Of a stretch of DNA of 64,000 bases, positions 62,207-64,000 are shown in pieces (within the stretch, counting starts at the first letter, position 1; every line of letters starts with the position of its first letter). The stretch lies in contig URBK01000015.1 in assembly GCA_900546065.1 (NCBI GenBank), forward strand, positions 1 to 64,000, given 5' to 3'. The stretch comes from an uncultured Alistipes sp. GTDB lineage: Bacteria > Bacteroidota > Bacteroidia > Bacteroidales > Rikenellaceae. Both the position numbers and the translations under genes were made by a program. Below the pieces are notes generated by a model. The model did not search any database, was not told the DNA's origin, and worked only from the letters and a program-made list of their open reading frames with translations.

Positions 62207-62776
62207 TTATTTCAGCAATTTATTTATCGTATCTATATACAGGTCATGCTCCACGGCATGTATCGCCGCCGTAAGCTCGTCGATGTCGCTACCCTCGTAC
62301 GGCACGGCACGCTGCGCTATGATGCGGCCGCCGTCGAGAGTCTCGTCGACATAATGTATCGTGGCACCGAAAACCTTGACGCCGAACTCCAAAGCCTGTT
62401 CTATGGCGTGCGCGCCCTTGAACGATGGCAGCAGCGACGGATGAAGGTTGATGATGCGGCCGCGGTAGGCATCCAGAAGCGTAGGGCCGACGATGCGCAT
62501 ATACCCCGCAAGGCATATCAACTCGACACCAGCAACACGGCAGCGCGCGACGATCTCACTCTCGAACCCGGCCTTCGAGGCATAATCCTTAGGCGAGAAT
62601 ACGAAACTATCGACACCCATCTGCCGGGCGACCTCGCACACGCGTGCCCCCGGCTTGTCGCAAACCATAAGTGCAACCTCGGCGTTGACACGCCCCGCGG
62701 CCGCAGCATTTGCTATGGCCTCGAAATTGGATCCGTAACCGCTCGCAAAGACCGCTATCTTGTGTTTCCCTGCCAT
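62207..62776 (-). CDS. purN: Phosphoribosylglycinamide formyltransferase 1
   Basis: Folate-dependent GAR transformylase of 189 aa. The N-terminus KIAVFASGYGSNFEAI (residues 5-20) binds GAR. The catalytic Asn, His and Asp region is INLHPSLLPSFKGAHA (near residues 110-125) and the later HYVDETLDGGRII. It duplicates the step of PurT, encoded at 54861. It lies 7 bp downstream of purM. Confidence 0.95.
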   Translation of the reverse strand: MAGKHKIAVFASGYGSNFEAIANAAAAGRVNAEVALMVCDKPGARVCEVARQMGVDSFVFSPKDYASKAGFESEIVARCRVAGVELICLAGYMRIVGPTLLDAYRGRIINLHPSLLPSFKGAHAIEQALEFGVKVFGATIHYVDETLDGGRIIAQRAVPYEGSDIDELTAAIHAVEHDLYIDTINKLLK

Positions 62777-62782
62777 CGGCCG

Positions 62783-63808
62783 TTACTTTACAGTTACACC
62801 CTCACCGGCAACGATGCGACCGATAACCGATGCACGCTCTCCGTGTGAGGCGAGAATATCGATTGCCTTCTGAGCCTCGGCAGCGTCCAGAGCGATCACC
62901 ATGCCGATACCCATGTTGAATATGTTGAACATCTCGCGGTGTGCGATCTTGCCGTACTTCTCCAAGAAACGGAATACGGGCAGGATCTCCCACGTCCCCT
63001 CGTCGATCTCGATACCCTGACCATCGTTCACGATGCGCGGGATGTTCTCATCGAATCCGCCGCCCGTGATATGGCTGATACCGTGCACGTCGCAGTTGCG
63101 GATAACGTCCAGCACCTGCTTCACATAGATGCGCGTGGGCGTAAGCAGCACCTCGCCCAGAGGCTTGTCGCCGAGGTCGGCATGCGGAGCGTGCAGGTCG
63201 AAACCGTTATCCTCGACGATCTTGCGCACGAGGCTGAAACCGTTCGAGTGTACACCCGTCGAGGCTATGCCGACAAGCACGTCTCCGACCTTGACCTTCG
63301 AGCCATCGATCAGACGCTCGCGCTCGACTACACCGCACGTAAAGCCCGCGATATCGTACTCGCCGTCGCCGTACATACCCGGCATCTCGGCCGTCTCGCC
63401 GCCAACCAACGCACAGCCTGCCTGACGGCATCCGTCGGCAACACCCGCAACGATGGCCTCGATCTTGGCCGGTTCGTTATGGCCGACGGCCACATAGTCG
63501 AGGAACAACAGAGGCTCGGCACCCTGTGCCAATACGTCGTTCACGCACATGGCCACGGCATCGATACCGATCGTATCGTGCTTGTCCATCGCAAAGGCGA
63601 TCTTGAGTTTGGTGCCGACACCGTCGGTACCGCTTACCAGAATCGGCTCCCTGACATTGAGCGACGCCAGATCGAACATGCCGCCGAAGGCGCCTATGTT
63701 GCCCATGACACCCGGGCGCGAGGTAGAAGCGACATGCGACTTTATTCTGCGCACCACTTCGTATCCGGCTTCGAGATTCACGCCGGCCTTTTCATAACTT
63801 TCAGCCAT
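62783..63808 (-). CDS. purM: Phosphoribosylformylglycinamidine cyclo-ligase
   Basis: AIR synthetase of about 341 aa, step 5 of purine synthesis. [14 protein letters not shown] opens the protein, followed by [15 protein letters not shown] (near residue 60) and [14 protein letters not shown] (near 135). I chose the ATG at 63808, the usual family start. An in-frame ATG at 63829 overlaps the purF stop by one base and would add seven residues. Such overlap supports translational coupling with purF. Confidence 0.94.
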   Translation of the reverse strand: MAESYEKAGVNLEAGYEVVRRIKSHVASTSRPGVMGNIGAFGGMFDLASLNVREPILVSGTDGVGTKLKIAFAMDKHDTIGIDAVAMCVNDVLAQGAEPLLFLDYVAVGHNEPAKIEAIVAGVADGCRQAGCALVGGETAEMPGMYGDGEYDIAGFTCGVVERERLIDGSKVKVGDVLVGIASTGVHSNGFSLVRKIVEDNGFDLHAPHADLGDKPLGEVLLTPTRIYVKQVLDVIRNCDVHGISHITGGGFDENIPRIVNDGQGIEIDEGTWEILPVFRFLEKYGKIAHREMFNIFNMGIGMVIALDAAEAQKAIDILASHGERASVIGRIVAGEGVTVK

Positions 63809-63828
63809 AATCTTATCTTGTTTTTGCA

Positions 63829-64000
63829 TTAAAACTTTCCATCCTTGTTGGCCTCCTCCAGCGTCGAATACAACGCTGTAGGATACTTGCCATTGAAGCA
63901 GGCAAGGCACATGTCGTTACGCGAACGCGCCGCCTCGAACAATGCCCCCTCCGAGATGAAGGCCAGCGAATCGGCACCGATCACACGCCGAACCTCCTCG
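63829..64000 (-). CDS. purF: Amidophosphoribosyltransferase, C-terminal fragment
   Basis: The last 56 codons of a gene that continues beyond the right edge. The peptide has [18 protein letters not shown] and [15 protein letters not shown] before the stop, typical of the PurF C-terminus. PurF makes phosphoribosylamine from PRPP and glutamine, the first step of purine synthesis. It is the most upstream visible gene of the purF-M-N-H-D operon. Confidence 0.88.
   Translation of the reverse strand, partial: EEVRRVIGADSLAFISEGALFEAARSRNDMCLACFNGKYPTALYSTLEEANKDGKF

Overview
The window is chromosomal DNA of a Bacteroidetes bacterium, most likely Alistipes or another member of the Rikenellaceae. Several signs agree. 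Promoters repeatedly show the Bacteroidetes -7 element TAnnTTTG, in a few cases with a TTTG -33 box 19-20 bp upstream. Shine-Dalgarno sequences are weak. The tmRNA tag ends in YALAA. A gldH-like lipoprotein gene follows a RicT/PSP1 gene. A cysteate-synthase-like gene fits a sulfonolipid-making Alistipes. Coding DNA is GC-rich and third-position biased, which produces long antisense open frames. I saw no prophage, insertion sequence, CRISPR array or SusC/SusD locus; this is mostly core genome with scattered single carbohydrate-active enzymes.

Layout. 1-7.1 kb: L-rhamnose catabolic operon (kinase, isomerase, lactaldehyde reductase, transporter, aldolase, AraC regulator). 7.1-15.4 kb: low-molecular-weight phosphatase, YtfJ-like secreted protein, an outer-membrane barrel with a phosphoethanolamine transferase, a histone H1-like protein, an orphan FeoB-associated-type peptide, a YidE-like transporter and lrgAB. 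15.4-18.1 kb: tmRNA, secreted C1 aminopeptidase, GNAT, tRNA-Gln. 18.2-28 kb: hotdog thioesterase, DUF4294 protein, GH127 lipoprotein, a second barrel paralogue, MATE pump, ricT-gldH-trmB. 28-36.7 kb: manA with the cysteate-synthase-like gene, SGNH hydrolase, two small lipoproteins, dus, CNNM-type protein, argS. 37-48.7 kb: GH43, HtrA, TIM-barrel isomerase, metK behind a SAM-II-like riboswitch, Kdo-kinase-like protein, a frameshifted YczE/cytidylate-kinase-like fusion, AraC, GH5, LytTR regulator. 48.9-51.9 kb: fabH-fabF-fabG. 52-56.6 kb: pyrF-grx-pyrE-pyrB-purT-GNAT. 56.8-58.4 kb: epimerase and exported nitroreductase. 58.5-64 kb, minus strand: purF(partial)-purM-purN-purH-purD, then folD.

How the genes work together. 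The right third is nucleotide and one-carbon metabolism: pyr genes, a near-complete late purine pathway, and FolD supplying 10-formyl-THF to PurN and PurH. fabHFG and the cysteate synthase candidate feed membrane lipid synthesis. EptA-like, Kdo-kinase-like, barrel, HtrA and lipoprotein genes serve the envelope. The most notable items are the cysteate-synthase-like gene, a PyrB fused to only the zinc domain of PyrI, the SAM-II-like riboswitch, and the broken membrane/cytidylate-kinase-like fusion. I found no clear multi-gene novel system.
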